Position numbers and translations under genes: made by a program | The notes under the pieces: model-generated | What the model was told of the DNA's origin: nothing | The model's input: only the letters and a program-made list of their open reading frames with translations | The model's database searches: none | In this document: piece after piece, positions 16,283-25,775 of the stretch | Layout of the letters: each line of letters opens with the position of its first letter | Numbering within the stretch: position 1 is the stretch's first letter | From: Bryobacteraceae bacterium | GTDB taxonomy: Bacteria > Acidobacteriota > Terriglobia > Bryobacterales > Bryobacteraceae | Length of the DNA: 64,000 nucleotides | Reading direction: 5' to 3' | Assembly: GCA_041394945.1 (NCBI GenBank) | Contig: JAWKHH010000001.1 | Span: forward strand, 1,488,001-1,552,000

Positions 16283-18229
16283 TCAGCGCCGGGCGGGTTT
16301 GTTCGCGGCCGCTTTCACGGAACGGATCGAGACAAGCCCGTCGGAGGCGCCCTCCGGCGGGGAGAGCGCCGAGGTGGCGGCGGGCTCGGCCGGTTCCGTC
16401 CGCAGGCGAAGCGTGTAGGCGCCGATGGAGCCGAAGGTTCCCGTTACGATGGCGCGATAGGTTCCGGGCGCGATGGTTCCCTGGATGCGGATCGTGGCGG
16501 GATCGAGGTCGAGTTCGATGGCGAGGACGCGGTCATTGGCGTTGAGGAGAATGAGCGCCGGCTCGATTTCGGCGGATTCGAGTTCGAGCGTGAGGTCAGC
16601 GCGGGCATCAATGGTAAAGGGATGGACGCGAACGCGGGTGGCCGGGGTGGCGAAGGGAACGATCTCGAAGTAGCGGCAGTCCGAAGCTTCGATGACGCCG
16701 TCGACCGGATTGCCCGCGGTGATCTCGATTTCCGGGCAACCGGGTACGTCGCGGAGCGCGGCGCGGGCGACGAAGGCTGGCGCGGGAGTGGCGGCGGAGG
16801 TGAGCGCGACGGTGTATTCGCCGGCGGGAATGGTGGTTTCGATAAGCGCGTTGCCGTCCGCGTCGGTGGAGCGGCTGGCGGCGATGACGCCATTCCCGTC
16901 GATGAGGGCGATGGAGCCGCCCGCGCCGGCGAGGTTCAGGTCGATGCGGCCGACGCGGCGGTCGGGGACGCTCAGTTTGTACGGCTGGGCGGCGGTGGGG
17001 TTGGAGCTGAAGGGGACGAGGTCCAGAACGCGGCAACCGTGCAGGGGGATCGTTCCTTCGACGGCGGCGTTGAGCGGGAGGTCCGCCGGGGCGCAGTCGC
17101 GGGGCGGAGTGAGGCCGGCCTGGATGGTGTAATCGCCGGCGGCGGGTTCGTACTCGGTGGCGTAGAGGCGGTACTCGCCGGGCGGGAGATTGACGAGAAG
17201 GCGGGAATCGAAGGTGTCGCCCGAGGCATCGTCGTTGGCGGCGATTTGCCGATTCTCGGCGTCGGTGAGCGCGATAAAGCTGTCGATCGACGGCGATCCC
17301 ATCTCGATCGTCGCCACGGAGGGCTCGTCGACTTTGAGAGTATAGACGTGGACGAGCGACTCGTCGCTTTCGGGGACGAAGACGTCGAGGAGGCGGCAGC
17401 CGGATTCCGTGAAAGCGGCGGCGAAAGGTTCACCGAGGGGCAGAGACCGCGGCTCGCAGGGGCGCAGAGTCTCGAGTTTGGCGGAGAAACTCATAGTTCC
17501 CTCGGCGGCGCTGCTCACCGTAATCTGGTGCGGGCCCGGCAGCAGGCTGGCGACGAGGTGTCCGCGGCCGGGCGCGACCTGACGCGAGGCGGCGGGATTG
17601 ACGATGGAGATCGTCGGCTCCAGGCCATCGGCGGTGAGATTGGCGACGCCGGTCTCCGGTATTTCGAGTGCGAAGCGGGCCACCATGGTTTCGCTGGTGG
17701 AGGTAGTGGAAGTCAGGTCGAGCAGACGGCAGGAGGAGGAACGCTGGAAGGCCACCTCCACGGAGGCGCCCGCTTCGAGAGGCGCGACGGGACATTGGCG
17801 CGGCTGCTCGCCACGCGCCTTGAGGAGGAAGGCGCCGCCGGTGTTGGGGACGCGGGCGGCGGCAACGACGATGTAGGCGCCGGGAGGAAGGTTTGCCACG
17901 AGGCGGGAGTTGAGATCGTCGGGCGCGGCGTTGTTGTTGGATCCGACCAAGCGTTGGCCGTCGGCGAAGAGATAGAGCACGGGGTCGAAGTCGGCGGAGT
18001 TGAGTTCGAGCGTGATGACGGAGCGTTCGGCGAGATCGAGGCGAAACTGGCGGATGCGCGAGGCGTTGGAACTGCCGGTGAAGGCATCGAGAAAACGGCA
18101 CCCGTCGCCGGCGACGCTGCCTTCGATCTCAGCGCCGGGGGCGAGGGGATCCACCGGGCAGTCGGCGGCTTGGCCGAACAGGAAACCGGTGGCCGTCGCG
18201 CCGAGCGCAATAAACACACGAAACTTCAT
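16283..18229 (-). CDS. Secreted protein with five tandem PPC-like cysteine-pair repeats
   Basis: 648 residues: a signal peptide (1-22) and then five repeats of about 112-122 residues. Each opens with a Cys and has a second Cys 20-21 residues later in a (G/S)CR-L-D context: Cys24/44, 146/167, 258/278, 379/399 and 498/518. Each repeat then has a beta-sandwich pattern ending in PPGxYxxx-type turns (LPPGAYIVVA, LPPGEYRLYA, IPAGEYTVAL), as in bacterial pre-peptidase C-terminal (PPC) domains. The Cys pairs probably form disulfides outside the cell. There is no catalytic domain. The sugar dehydrogenase gene ends 9 bp away on the other strand. The function is unknown; adhesion or carbohydrate binding is possible. 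Confidence 0.8.
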   Translation of the reverse strand: MKFRVFIALGATATGFLFGQAADCPVDPLAPGAEIEGSVAGDGCRFLDAFTGSSNASRIRQFRLDLAERSVITLELNSADFDPVLYLFADGQRLVGSNNNAAPDDLNSRLVANLPPGAYIVVAAARVPNTGGAFLLKARGEQPRQCPVAPLEAGASVEVAFQRSSSCRLLDLTSTTSTSETMVARFALEIPETGVANLTADGLEPTISIVNPAASRQVAPGRGHLVASLLPGPHQITVSSAAEGTMSFSAKLETLRPCEPRSLPLGEPFAAAFTESGCRLLDVFVPESDESLVHVYTLKVDEPSVATIEMGSPSIDSFIALTDAENRQIAANDDASGDTFDSRLLVNLPPGEYRLYATEYEPAAGDYTIQAGLTPPRDCAPADLPLNAAVEGTIPLHGCRVLDLVPFSSNPTAAQPYKLSVPDRRVGRIDLNLAGAGGSIALIDGNGVIAASRSTDADGNALIETTIPAGEYTVALTSAATPAPAFVARAALRDVPGCPEIEITAGNPVDGVIEASDCRYFEIVPFATPATRVRVHPFTIDARADLTLELESAEIEPALILLNANDRVLAIELDLDPATIRIQGTIAPGTYRAIVTGTFGSIGAYTLRLRTEPAEPAATSALSPPEGASDGLVSIRSVKAAANKPARR

Positions 18230-18287
18230 GGATCCTCCGAGAGATTAGGATACCCGAACGGCGGGAGGCGCGCCTGGCCAGAGAGTA

Positions 18288-18830
18288 CTAGTGGGTACGG
18301 GCGTCGCGGAGCGCCGGGTAAAACTGGACAAAGACGTTGTCGGCGGCGGCGTGCTGATTGTGGCAGTCCCAGCAGGATTTCTTCGGGAAGGCCTTCGACT
18401 GCGCAAGCTGGGTGTTGTGCTCACGGTCAATGAAGTTGAAGTACGCCCATTTTTCGGGGAAGCGCTTGGAGTCTTTGAGAGCGACTTCGATGCCGAGGAA
18501 CTGGTCCTGGAAAACGCCGCGTTTGTTGATGGAGGCGTTGGTTCCGGGCTTCACGACTTCCATGACGAGCATGGCGCCATCGGGGAAGACTCCGGATTTC
18601 TTGTAGGCGGCGAAGGCTTCCGGCTGGATATAGATGTTGTGGAAGGTGGCGTTGGCGGCGGTTTCGGGCGAACCTTCGGTGTAGCCCATGCCGTAGTTGG
18701 CCGCGACGAATTTCCATTCGCGCCAGCCTTCGGGACGGATGAGTTCGCCGGCGGCGGTGTAGCGCGGGCGAGCCATGGGTCCGGCCCAAAGGATACAGAC
18801 GGTGAGAAGCAGAATCGCGCGCGGGACCAT
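18288..18830 (-). CDS. Cytochrome P460 family protein
   Basis: 180 residues with a signal peptide (1-20) and one c-type haem site, CWDCH (Cys153, Cys156, His157), near the C-terminus. This is the layout of cytochrome P460 and cytochrome c'-beta proteins. The segment YTEGSPETAANATFHNIYI and the conserved FNFIDREHN fit that fold. Such periplasmic proteins oxidise hydroxylamine or bind NO; many environmental copies are uncharacterised. It lies 13 bp after the MFS/spermidine-synthase-like gene on the same strand and may be co-transcribed. Confidence 0.88.
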   Translation of the reverse strand: MVPRAILLLTVCILWAGPMARPRYTAAGELIRPEGWREWKFVAANYGMGYTEGSPETAANATFHNIYIQPEAFAAYKKSGVFPDGAMLVMEVVKPGTNASINKRGVFQDQFLGIEVALKDSKRFPEKWAYFNFIDREHNTQLAQSKAFPKKSCWDCHNQHAAADNVFVQFYPALRDARTH

Positions 18831-18843
18831 TTCTAGATTGTAG

Positions 18844-20892
18844 CTACCACCGAATGGCGCCGAGGAGGTTGCTGTAGTCGTCGGTCCATAGGCGGCGGGG
18901 ATCGGCGTTGAGGGGTGTTCCCGGGACGGGGCGGCCGTCGAGGGGGATGAGCGCCCAGATGGAGGCGTAGTGCATCTTTTCCGCGTTGCCGGGGTCGCGA
19001 ACGATGTGGGCGGTGGCGCCGAGGGATTGGGCGAGCGCGGCGGCGACGGGGGCGAGGTCCAGCACGGAGTTCGAGAGGTGGAGAGCGAGGACGCCGTCGG
19101 ACTTCAGGCGCCGGCGGTAGAGCTGCGCGGCTTCGCGCGTAAGCAGGTGGACGGGAATGGAGTCGCCGGAGAAGGCGTCGACGACGAGGACATCGAAGTT
19201 ATTCGGGGCTTCGCGGTCGAGCGAGAGGCGGCCGTCGCCGGCGATGACGTCGACCGCGGCTTTCGACGATCCCAGGAAGGTGAACCATTGACGGGCGTCG
19301 CGGATGACTTGGGGGTCGAGTTCGTAGAAGCGGTAGGAGTCGCCGGGATTCGCGTAAGCGGCGAGCGTGCCCGCACCGAGTCCGATGACGCCGACGCGGC
19401 GCGGGGCGGTGGCCGGTTCCGAGAGCAGGCGGCCGGCTCCTCCGGTGGGGCCGTAGTAGGTGGTTGGGGCGAGCTTGCGGGCGTCGTCGCGCCATTGGAG
19501 GCCGTGATTGACGATGCCATGGATCATCGCGAGAGCAGCGCCATCGCCGACAGTGGTAACGCGGAGCGCCCCGTAGAAATTGCGACTGGCGGCGAGATTG
19601 CCGTCGCGGAAGGATTGGACCTGCAGCATTGCGGCGACGACGGCTCCGATGGCGACACCCGTCCAAGCGAGGTCGGCGAGCGGGTTCTTGCGCCAGTTGC
19701 CGAACATGCCGATGAGGGCGCAAGCGGCGACGACCAGCGCGAGTTCCACCGAGTAGCGAAGCAGGAGCGGCGCGCCGACGGCGATCACCAGCGCGCCAAG
19801 AGCTCCGCCGAGCGCGATCCGGAGATAGTAGGACGTGAGGAAGGCCGGGGCCGGCTTCCGCGCGGCGAGTTCGCCGTGGCAGTACATACAGACGCAGAAG
19901 AGTCCGGCATTGAACAGGGGAATGGAGATGGACAGGGTGGACGAGGGGTCGAGCTTGACGAGCGCCCAGGCCATCGCGCCGAGGGCCGCCATGGCGAGCG
20001 GGTGGAAGAGGGCTGGGCGGCACCACTCAGGCTTATCGAAGCTGATGATGAGGGTGACGAGGTAGAGGGTAAGCGGGAGGATCCAGAGGAACGGCACCGG
20101 GGCGATGTTTTGCGTGAGGTGGTTGGTGACGGCGAGTAGCGCGGCCGAGGCGGCGGCGGGAAAGATCAGCCAGGCGGCGGTGGAAGCAGGTTTGCCGGCG
20201 GCATCGGAGACGGCGGTCCCGAGCGCGGCGAGATCGGCGTTGACAGGGGCGGCGAGGGCGCGCGTGGCGAGGCGTCCGCATAGAACGGCGAAGACCGCGT
20301 AGCCGGCTGCCCAGAGGATGAGTTGCAGTCTGGTTCCGGCGAACGGCTCAATGAGGACGGGGTAGGCGAGCAGGCCGAGCATGGAGCCGAGGTTGGAGAC
20401 GGCGTACATTCGGTAGGGCGTGGAACCGGGGAACTCGCGTGAGTACCAGGCCTGGAGGAGGGGTCCGGTGGCGGAGAGGACGAAATAGGGACCGCCGACC
20501 CAGGCGGCGAGGATGGCGAGGACGCCGAGGACGGGGTTCGCGCCGGTGGGTGGGGCGGTCCAGGCGAGCGCCGGAAGCAGGAGCACGCTTGCCGCCAGAA
20601 TCGCGATGTGGATGCGGCCGGGCCGCGCTGCGCGGTCCAGCCGGTGGGCGTAGTAGTAGCCGCCGAGGAGAACGGTTTGGAAGAAGAGCAGGCAGGTGGT
20701 CCAGACCGCGGCGGCGCCGCCGAACCAGGGGAGGATGCGGCGGGCGATCATCGGTTGGACGAGGAAGAGAAGGAAGGCGGAGAGGAAGACGGTGGCGAGG
20801 TAGCGGGGAGGGACGGATGCAGCGGGCCGCGGCGGGGTGACGGTAGGCGCGGCGAGCGTGCCGGCGGCTCGAGTGTCCGCGGTTCGGGGCAT
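18844..20892 (-). CDS. Fused MFS-type membrane protein with spermidine-synthase-like C-terminal domain
   Basis: About 682 residues from the ATG at 20892. The N-terminal 430 residues hold some 10-12 membrane helices (for example TVFLSAFLLFLVQPMIARRIL and LWILPLTLYLVTLII). The C-terminal 230 residues are a spermidine-synthase-like methyltransferase fold with VIGLGAGTLAAY, FYELDPQVI and VLVVDAFSGDSIPVHLLT. This fused family is widespread in soil bacteria, but polyamine synthesis has not been shown for it and the transporter part lacks an established substrate. I rejected the longer open frame upstream because it crosses the promoter region of the divergent DUF2806 gene. Confidence 0.9.
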   Translation of the reverse strand: MPRTADTRAAGTLAAPTVTPPRPAASVPPRYLATVFLSAFLLFLVQPMIARRILPWFGGAAAVWTTCLLFFQTVLLGGYYYAHRLDRAARPGRIHIAILAASVLLLPALAWTAPPTGANPVLGVLAILAAWVGGPYFVLSATGPLLQAWYSREFPGSTPYRMYAVSNLGSMLGLLAYPVLIEPFAGTRLQLILWAAGYAVFAVLCGRLATRALAAPVNADLAALGTAVSDAAGKPASTAAWLIFPAAASAALLAVTNHLTQNIAPVPFLWILPLTLYLVTLIISFDKPEWCRPALFHPLAMAALGAMAWALVKLDPSSTLSISIPLFNAGLFCVCMYCHGELAARKPAPAFLTSYYLRIALGGALGALVIAVGAPLLLRYSVELALVVAACALIGMFGNWRKNPLADLAWTGVAIGAVVAAMLQVQSFRDGNLAASRNFYGALRVTTVGDGAALAMIHGIVNHGLQWRDDARKLAPTTYYGPTGGAGRLLSEPATAPRRVGVIGLGAGTLAAYANPGDSYRFYELDPQVIRDARQWFTFLGSSKAAVDVIAGDGRLSLDREAPNNFDVLVVDAFSGDSIPVHLLTREAAQLYRRRLKSDGVLALHLSNSVLDLAPVAAALAQSLGATAHIVRDPGNAEKMHYASIWALIPLDGRPVPGTPLNADPRRLWTDDYSNLLGAIRW

Positions 20893-20971
20893 CAATGATT
20901 GATCGGCGGTCCGGGGGCGGGACTTCAGCGCAACGCGGATCCTGTGTGTGAGAGGATGGGGCATTCTCGGG

Positions 20972-22186
20972 ATGGCCAACGAATCTGACAAGCATGACAG
21001 GGTGCCCGCAACAGCAACCGGCATTGCGATCGTGGACCTGCTTGGACTGGGCGCCGCCGGGCGCGCTGTCGTGGAAGGAGCCGCGAGGGTCCTGTCGAGA
21101 TGGGTGGACTCCAAGCTTCTCGTCCGGGATGAAAAGGCCAAGATCGATCTAGAGGTTTATCGCGAAATCCGGATGGCTGAGGCAAAGGCGATCACCGAGT
21201 CGATCGCCCGGTCCAAGCCCGGGACGCTAGCCGCGGCAATGCAGCACCGAATTCTTGACCGGGAACTGCGAAAACAGATCAATATTGAGGAGGCTGTGCT
21301 TCGAGCCGCTCAGATTGCCGACGCCGAAGGGACGGCCGGCACCTCCCGGCCCGTGCCGGACGACTGGTTTGAACGATACCTAGGATATGTGGAGAATGTC
21401 TCCGATGCGCGGGTCAGGGAAATGTGGAGCACGATTCTGGCGCGGCAGTACTCGAACAACCACGCGGAGATCAGCTTACTGACGCTGGACGCACTACGGT
21501 TTCTCGAGGCGCGGCACGCGCGGGCCTTCGAAGAAGCCACGAAGTTCATCCACAGCTTCGGCTCGTTTGTCGCCAACCATCAGCTTCTGGATTCGGTGGC
21601 TGACATTGAGGCGATTGACTTTCTTTCCACGATTGGACTGTTGGAGAAGCGCTACTTCAACGACCGCAAGATACTCTACTTTCGGGATGGGTGGAGCCTT
21701 CGCTGGACTCCGCAGTCGCCAGTTCCGATGCTTGATCGAGGCGTACTCGAATACCGGTTGGATTACTCCGGGCGGGAACTCGAAAACCTTCTGCTCCCGG
21801 AACGGCTGGACATTGGGTTAGCCGACATCCACGAGTTGCTGGATCAGGGAGTGAGGCAGAGAACGCTCTCTCTGTGGGCGACTGGTTTCTCCGCGCTGTC
21901 GGATCGTGGCCATTGGCCCGATGCCCTTCCAACGATCGGGGTGGCGCCGGGCTCGATCGGAAAATTGCGTCCGAAGGATATCGTGGACAAAACAATGTTC
22001 GTGACTCACGTTTGGGATCCCGAACATGAAGGGTGGATGCGTACTTCAGCCGCGAAGCGATTCAAGATACCGCCGGAGATCGCTCAGGCCGAAACTGGGA
22101 AGAACGCTCCAGAGAAATGGGTGCGGGGAATCGACCCCGGACTCAACGACAAGCTGAAGAGACTTCCGGACTCCGCTGGTGCGTGA
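20972..22186 (+). CDS. DUF2806-domain protein
   Basis: About 404 residues from the ATG at 20972. The N-terminus has a weakly hydrophobic segment followed by a charged helical region (DEKAKIDLEVYREIRMAEA). The DUF2806-like core starts near PVPDDWFERYLGYVENVSD and includes VREMWSTILARQ and LLTLDALRFLEA. No catalytic motif is evident. Many such proteins sit in accessory islands, but a function is not established. Its wobble positions look less G-rich than those of neighbouring genes, which hints at acquisition. It faces the SIR2 gene tail to tail with a 29-bp gap. Confidence 0.75.
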   Translation: MANESDKHDRVPATATGIAIVDLLGLGAAGRAVVEGAARVLSRWVDSKLLVRDEKAKIDLEVYREIRMAEAKAITESIARSKPGTLAAAMQHRILDRELRKQINIEEAVLRAAQIADAEGTAGTSRPVPDDWFERYLGYVENVSDARVREMWSTILARQYSNNHAEISLLTLDALRFLEARHARAFEEATKFIHSFGSFVANHQLLDSVADIEAIDFLSTIGLLEKRYFNDRKILYFRDGWSLRWTPQSPVPMLDRGVLEYRLDYSGRELENLLLPERLDIGLADIHELLDQGVRQRTLSLWATGFSALSDRGHWPDALPTIGVAPGSIGKLRPKDIVDKTMFVTHVWDPEHEGWMRTSAAKRFKIPPEIAQAETGKNAPEKWVRGIDPGLNDKLKRLPDSAGA

Positions 22187-22215
22187 CGGATACCAAGCCG
22201 CCTTCATCGGCGGCG

Positions 22216-23253
22216 CTACAGCATCGGGAGCAGGCCGGCGAAGCCGGTGTCGCACCACGTGATCGAGGGTCCGAAGAGGGTCCGGTAGCGGCGGCCGACA
22301 TCGCTGTCGCGGGGCGTCTTCTCGGCGACGAGGATGTCGTGTGGGGACGAATGGGCGAGGTGGCCGAGGCCGCGCTGGAGGAGGTAGATCACGTCGAGGT
22401 CGTCGTCGGGAAGCGAGTAGCCGATGAAGATGGCGCGGTTGGCTTTGCGCAGGGCTTCCTCGGCGAGGAACCAGACGCGGGCGATGTGGGGATTGCGGTA
22501 GTCCTTGTGCTGGGTGGGCGTGATGAGCAGCGGCTCGACATCGGCGCCGCAATCGGAACAGGGGAAGCCGTGGCAGGAGTAGCGTGGTTCGAGCGGGTTC
22601 ACCTGGTATAACTCTTCGAGGAGCTTCACCGTGCCGGGGCGGGATTCGGCGACGCCGAGATCGAGGCGATGGCAGCCGGGGCAGTAGGACCAGTTGAGCG
22701 ACCCGTGAATCTTCAGGAGCGGCGCACCGTGGGTGGCTGCGCGGTAAGGCCCGGTGGCGATGTCGCAGCCGTAGGCGGCAAGCGCATTGTAGTGCCGGGC
22801 GAGGGCGTTGTCGGCGATGATGTCGTAGTTGAGCGAGATGACATTGGGCGGGTTGTCGCCGGCGGGGTCGAGGCGGGTGAAGAGATCTTCGTAGTAGTTG
22901 TGGCTGATGGAACGGAGCTCGAGTTCGAGCAGGGCGAAGATGACGTACTGCAGGGCGCGGCGGACCTCGCGGAGAAGGTTCACCGGCCAGGTGGGTCCCA
23001 TGGGCTGACGGCGGTCAATGGCGGTATCGAGGAGCGAGATGAGCAGGGGTAGCGAGGGGTAGTCGTCGGGCGTGGGCGCCGGGGGGAGGTGGAACAGGCG
23101 GGTGAGGAATCCATGCAAGAGATCGGTGTATCCTTCGCGCTCGATCGCGCCGCGGGTGGCGGGATCGAACGCATGCGGGAGGATCTCATTGGTGAGCGGG
23201 CCGCCGCAAGCCCTGGTGGCGCCGGCTCCGAAGATAACTACCGTATCGGACAC
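22216..23253 (-). CDS. SIR2-like protein with internal zinc ribbon
   Basis: 345 residues. The NAD-binding loop is FGAGATRACGGP (8-19). The Asn of the catalytic pair is Asn142 in SLNYD and the catalytic His is His183 in KIHGSLNW, both intact. A zinc site is formed by CPGC (191/194) and CSDC (232/235). The C-terminal IFIGYSLPDDDLDVIYL closes the Rossmann fold. It may be an NAD+ hydrolase or a protein-fold relative used in defence, as for other bacterial SIR2-like proteins. There is no fused effector or sensor domain. Its only close companion is the convergent DUF2806 gene. Confidence 0.85.
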   Translation of the reverse strand: MSDTVVIFGAGATRACGGPLTNEILPHAFDPATRGAIEREGYTDLLHGFLTRLFHLPPAPTPDDYPSLPLLISLLDTAIDRRQPMGPTWPVNLLREVRRALQYVIFALLELELRSISHNYYEDLFTRLDPAGDNPPNVISLNYDIIADNALARHYNALAAYGCDIATGPYRAATHGAPLLKIHGSLNWSYCPGCHRLDLGVAESRPGTVKLLEELYQVNPLEPRYSCHGFPCSDCGADVEPLLITPTQHKDYRNPHIARVWFLAEEALRKANRAIFIGYSLPDDDLDVIYLLQRGLGHLAHSSPHDILVAEKTPRDSDVGRRYRTLFGPSITWCDTGFAGLLPML

Positions 23254-23284
23254 TGCATGACGATCCTACCGCAAGCGGACAGCG

Positions 23285-25738
23285 TCAGTCCGCGCGGAGG
23301 GCTTCGATGGGGTCCACGCGGGAGACGCGCCGCGCCGGGATGTAGCTGGCGGCGGCGGCAACCGCAAGCAGCATGGCGGCCACGGCAAGGTAGGTGAGCG
23401 GATCGAGCGCGCGGACTTCGTAGAGCAGGCCGGACATGAGACGGGAGAGCACGGCCGCTCCGGCCAATCCGACGGCGGCGCCGATGCCTCCCCAGAGGAG
23501 GCCATGGCGAACGAACATAAGACGCAGGGTGCTCTGCCGCGCGCCGAGCGCGAGCCGGATGCCGATTTCGCGGGTGCGCTGGGCGACGTGATACGCGATG
23601 ACGGCGTAGATGCCGACGGAGGCCAGCAACAGCGCCATGAAACCGCTGATGCCGAGCAGCACGAGCGTGAACGAGGTGCGGGCCATGGAACGGTCGAATA
23701 TCTCCTTCATCGTCCGGATTTCGGTGACCGGAAGCGCGCCTTGGACGCTCCACACCGCCTTGCGGAACTCGTTGGAGAGGGACTCGCCGCCGGCGCGGGC
23801 GGTTCGCATGGCGACCGACATCGAGCCGAAATCGCGGGGAGCCCAGTAGACGGTGGAGGGCGCGGGCTGGCCGACGCCGTCGTGCCGGACATCGCCGGCG
23901 ACGCCGACGATTTCGTACCAGCCTTCGACAAAGTGCGTCCGGATCTGCTTGCCGATGGCGGCGGCGGGCGCGCCCCAGTACTCGCGGGCGAAGTTTTCGC
24001 TGACGATGATCACCTTGCGCTGTTCGTGGATGTCGGTCCACGTGTATTCGCGGCCGGCGCGCAGCGGGATGCCGAGGGCGGCGAAGGCGCCGGGGCCGAT
24101 GGTGATGAAGCGGCGCAGGGGCGGGATCTGGTCCGGCCGGTACGTTTTGTCCTTGGCCATGATGGGGTCCTGGGAGCGGGCGTTGGTCATGGGCAGGCCG
24201 CTGATGGCGCCCACCTGCGTGACGCCGGCGATTCCGCCGAGCGATTCGTAGAGACGCTGCCAGAGCACGCGGCGTTCGGCATCGGTCTTGACGACGTCGC
24301 GCGGGATGGAGAGGCGGAATGTCTGCAGGCTATCGACGCCGCGGAAGCCGGGATCGACGCGGCGCATGGAGAGGAAAGTCCGGATCATCAGGCCGGAGCC
24401 GACCAGGAGGACGAGAGCGAGGGCGACCTGGACGACGGTGAGTCCGTTGCGCGCGATGTGCCGTTCGCGTCCCGCGCTGGAGGAGCGGCCACCGGAGCGG
24501 AGGCCCATGGCGAGGCCGGCGCGGAGTTGCTTCCAGACGGGGATGGCGCCGAGGCCGATGCCGGCGACCAGAGCGACGGCCAATCCGAAGGCGGCGGCGC
24601 TGGCGTCCACCGAGATCAGGTCGAACCGCGGGAGGCGCGCAGGGCTGAGTGTGAGAACGAGCCGGAGGACAGCGACGGCGAAGCCCATGCCGAGCGCGCC
24701 GCCAAGGAGGGCGAGCGTTACGCTTTCGAGCATAAGTTCGCGCGCGATGCGAGCGCGGCCAGCCCCGAGAGCGGCGCGGACGGCGAGTTCCTGGGCGCGG
24801 GATTCGGTGCGGACGAGGAGCAGGTTGGCGACGTTGGCGCAGGCGATCAGGAGCACGATGCCGACAGTGGCCATGACGACCCAGAGGGTGTTGCCGATGT
24901 CGCCGAGGAGATCGTCCTTGAGCGGGCGGACCTTGGGGCCGAGGCGCGCATCCTTCATCATCTGGATGGTCATGCCAGGAGGCGGCGGGAACTTCTCGAG
25001 TTCGAGATCGATCATGCGGCGGACATCGGCGTTGGCTTGCGCGATGGAGACGCCGGGCTTGAGGCGGGCGATGCCCTGGAAGTTGTAGCCGGCGAGACGG
25101 ACGGCGTTGCGGTCAAAGCGTATGGGCAGGACGATGTCGTGAGTGCGGTCCATGAACCAGGTCCGGGGCGGGAGCACGCCGATGATCTCGCGCGGCGAGC
25201 CGTCGACGAGGACGCGGCGGCCGACGGCTTTCGGGTCGCCGCCGAAGCGCCGCCGCCAGTAGCCGTGGCTGATCATGATGACGTCGGGGCTGCCGTTGAC
25301 GTTGTCCTTTTCGAGGAAAGCGCGGCCGAGGGCGGGGTGGATGCCGAGCATGGGGAAAAGGCGGAAGGAGCATTGGATTCCGTCGACGCGCTCAGGATCA
25401 CGGAACTCGGTGACGGTAATGGAGCGGCCGTTCCAGATGGCGACGTCGGCGAAGGTGCGGGAGTCCTCGCGGTAGGCGATGTAGTCGGCGAGGGAGGCGT
25501 TGAGATCGTCGATCTTGACGCCGGGGGCGGTTTGCCAGACACCGATGAGCCGCTCGGCGTCCGGGAACGGGAGGGGCCGCAGGAGGACGCCGTTGATCAC
25601 GCTGAAGATGGCAGTGTTCGCGCCGATGCCGAGGGCGAGGACGAGGATGGTGGCGAGGGTGAAGCCCGGGGTTCGGGCGAGACGGCGGAGGGTGTGGCGG
25701 AGGTCGAAGGTCAGATTGCGCACGCTTGCTTCAGCCAC
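23285..25738 (-). CDS. MacB-like ABC transporter permease, acidobacterial duplicated type (ADOP)
   Basis: 817 residues with two repeats of periplasmic core plus FtsX-type membrane domain. A first membrane helix lies at about 26-47 (FTLATILVLALGIGANTAIF), then a MacB-type periplasmic domain and a central helix cluster (VVMATVGIVLLIACANVANLLLVRTE). A second periplasmic domain (YTWTDIHEQRKVIIVSENFA) is followed by the C-terminal helices (FMALLLASVGIYAVIAYHVA). The C-terminus ARRVSRVDPIEALRAD is typical. No ATPase gene is adjacent, as is usual for these orphan permeases. The start is GTG at 25738; GTG 25723 is an alternative. Probable role: export or envelope signalling; substrate unknown. Confidence 0.92.
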   Translation of the reverse strand: MAEASVRNLTFDLRHTLRRLARTPGFTLATILVLALGIGANTAIFSVINGVLLRPLPFPDAERLIGVWQTAPGVKIDDLNASLADYIAYREDSRTFADVAIWNGRSITVTEFRDPERVDGIQCSFRLFPMLGIHPALGRAFLEKDNVNGSPDVIMISHGYWRRRFGGDPKAVGRRVLVDGSPREIIGVLPPRTWFMDRTHDIVLPIRFDRNAVRLAGYNFQGIARLKPGVSIAQANADVRRMIDLELEKFPPPPGMTIQMMKDARLGPKVRPLKDDLLGDIGNTLWVVMATVGIVLLIACANVANLLLVRTESRAQELAVRAALGAGRARIARELMLESVTLALLGGALGMGFAVAVLRLVLTLSPARLPRFDLISVDASAAAFGLAVALVAGIGLGAIPVWKQLRAGLAMGLRSGGRSSSAGRERHIARNGLTVVQVALALVLLVGSGLMIRTFLSMRRVDPGFRGVDSLQTFRLSIPRDVVKTDAERRVLWQRLYESLGGIAGVTQVGAISGLPMTNARSQDPIMAKDKTYRPDQIPPLRRFITIGPGAFAALGIPLRAGREYTWTDIHEQRKVIIVSENFAREYWGAPAAAIGKQIRTHFVEGWYEIVGVAGDVRHDGVGQPAPSTVYWAPRDFGSMSVAMRTARAGGESLSNEFRKAVWSVQGALPVTEIRTMKEIFDRSMARTSFTLVLLGISGFMALLLASVGIYAVIAYHVAQRTREIGIRLALGARQSTLRLMFVRHGLLWGGIGAAVGLAGAAVLSRLMSGLLYEVRALDPLTYLAVAAMLLAVAAAASYIPARRVSRVDPIEALRAD

Positions 25739-25775
25739 TGATTACGCACCACACGCGTGCGGCGTTCCTTGAATC

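Noticed and set aside
12827..18433. Long plus-strand open frames opposite the hydrolase (505 residues) and the five-repeat protein (603 residues).
   Set aside because: Both are low-complexity Gly/Ala/Asp translations opposite well-supported secreted proteins with signal peptides.
23504..25741. A 745-residue plus-strand open frame antisense to the MacB-like permease.
   Set aside because: It mirrors the permease codons, is rich in Asp/Gly/Ala without motifs, and the minus-strand protein is a clear family member. It is a GC-driven shadow.
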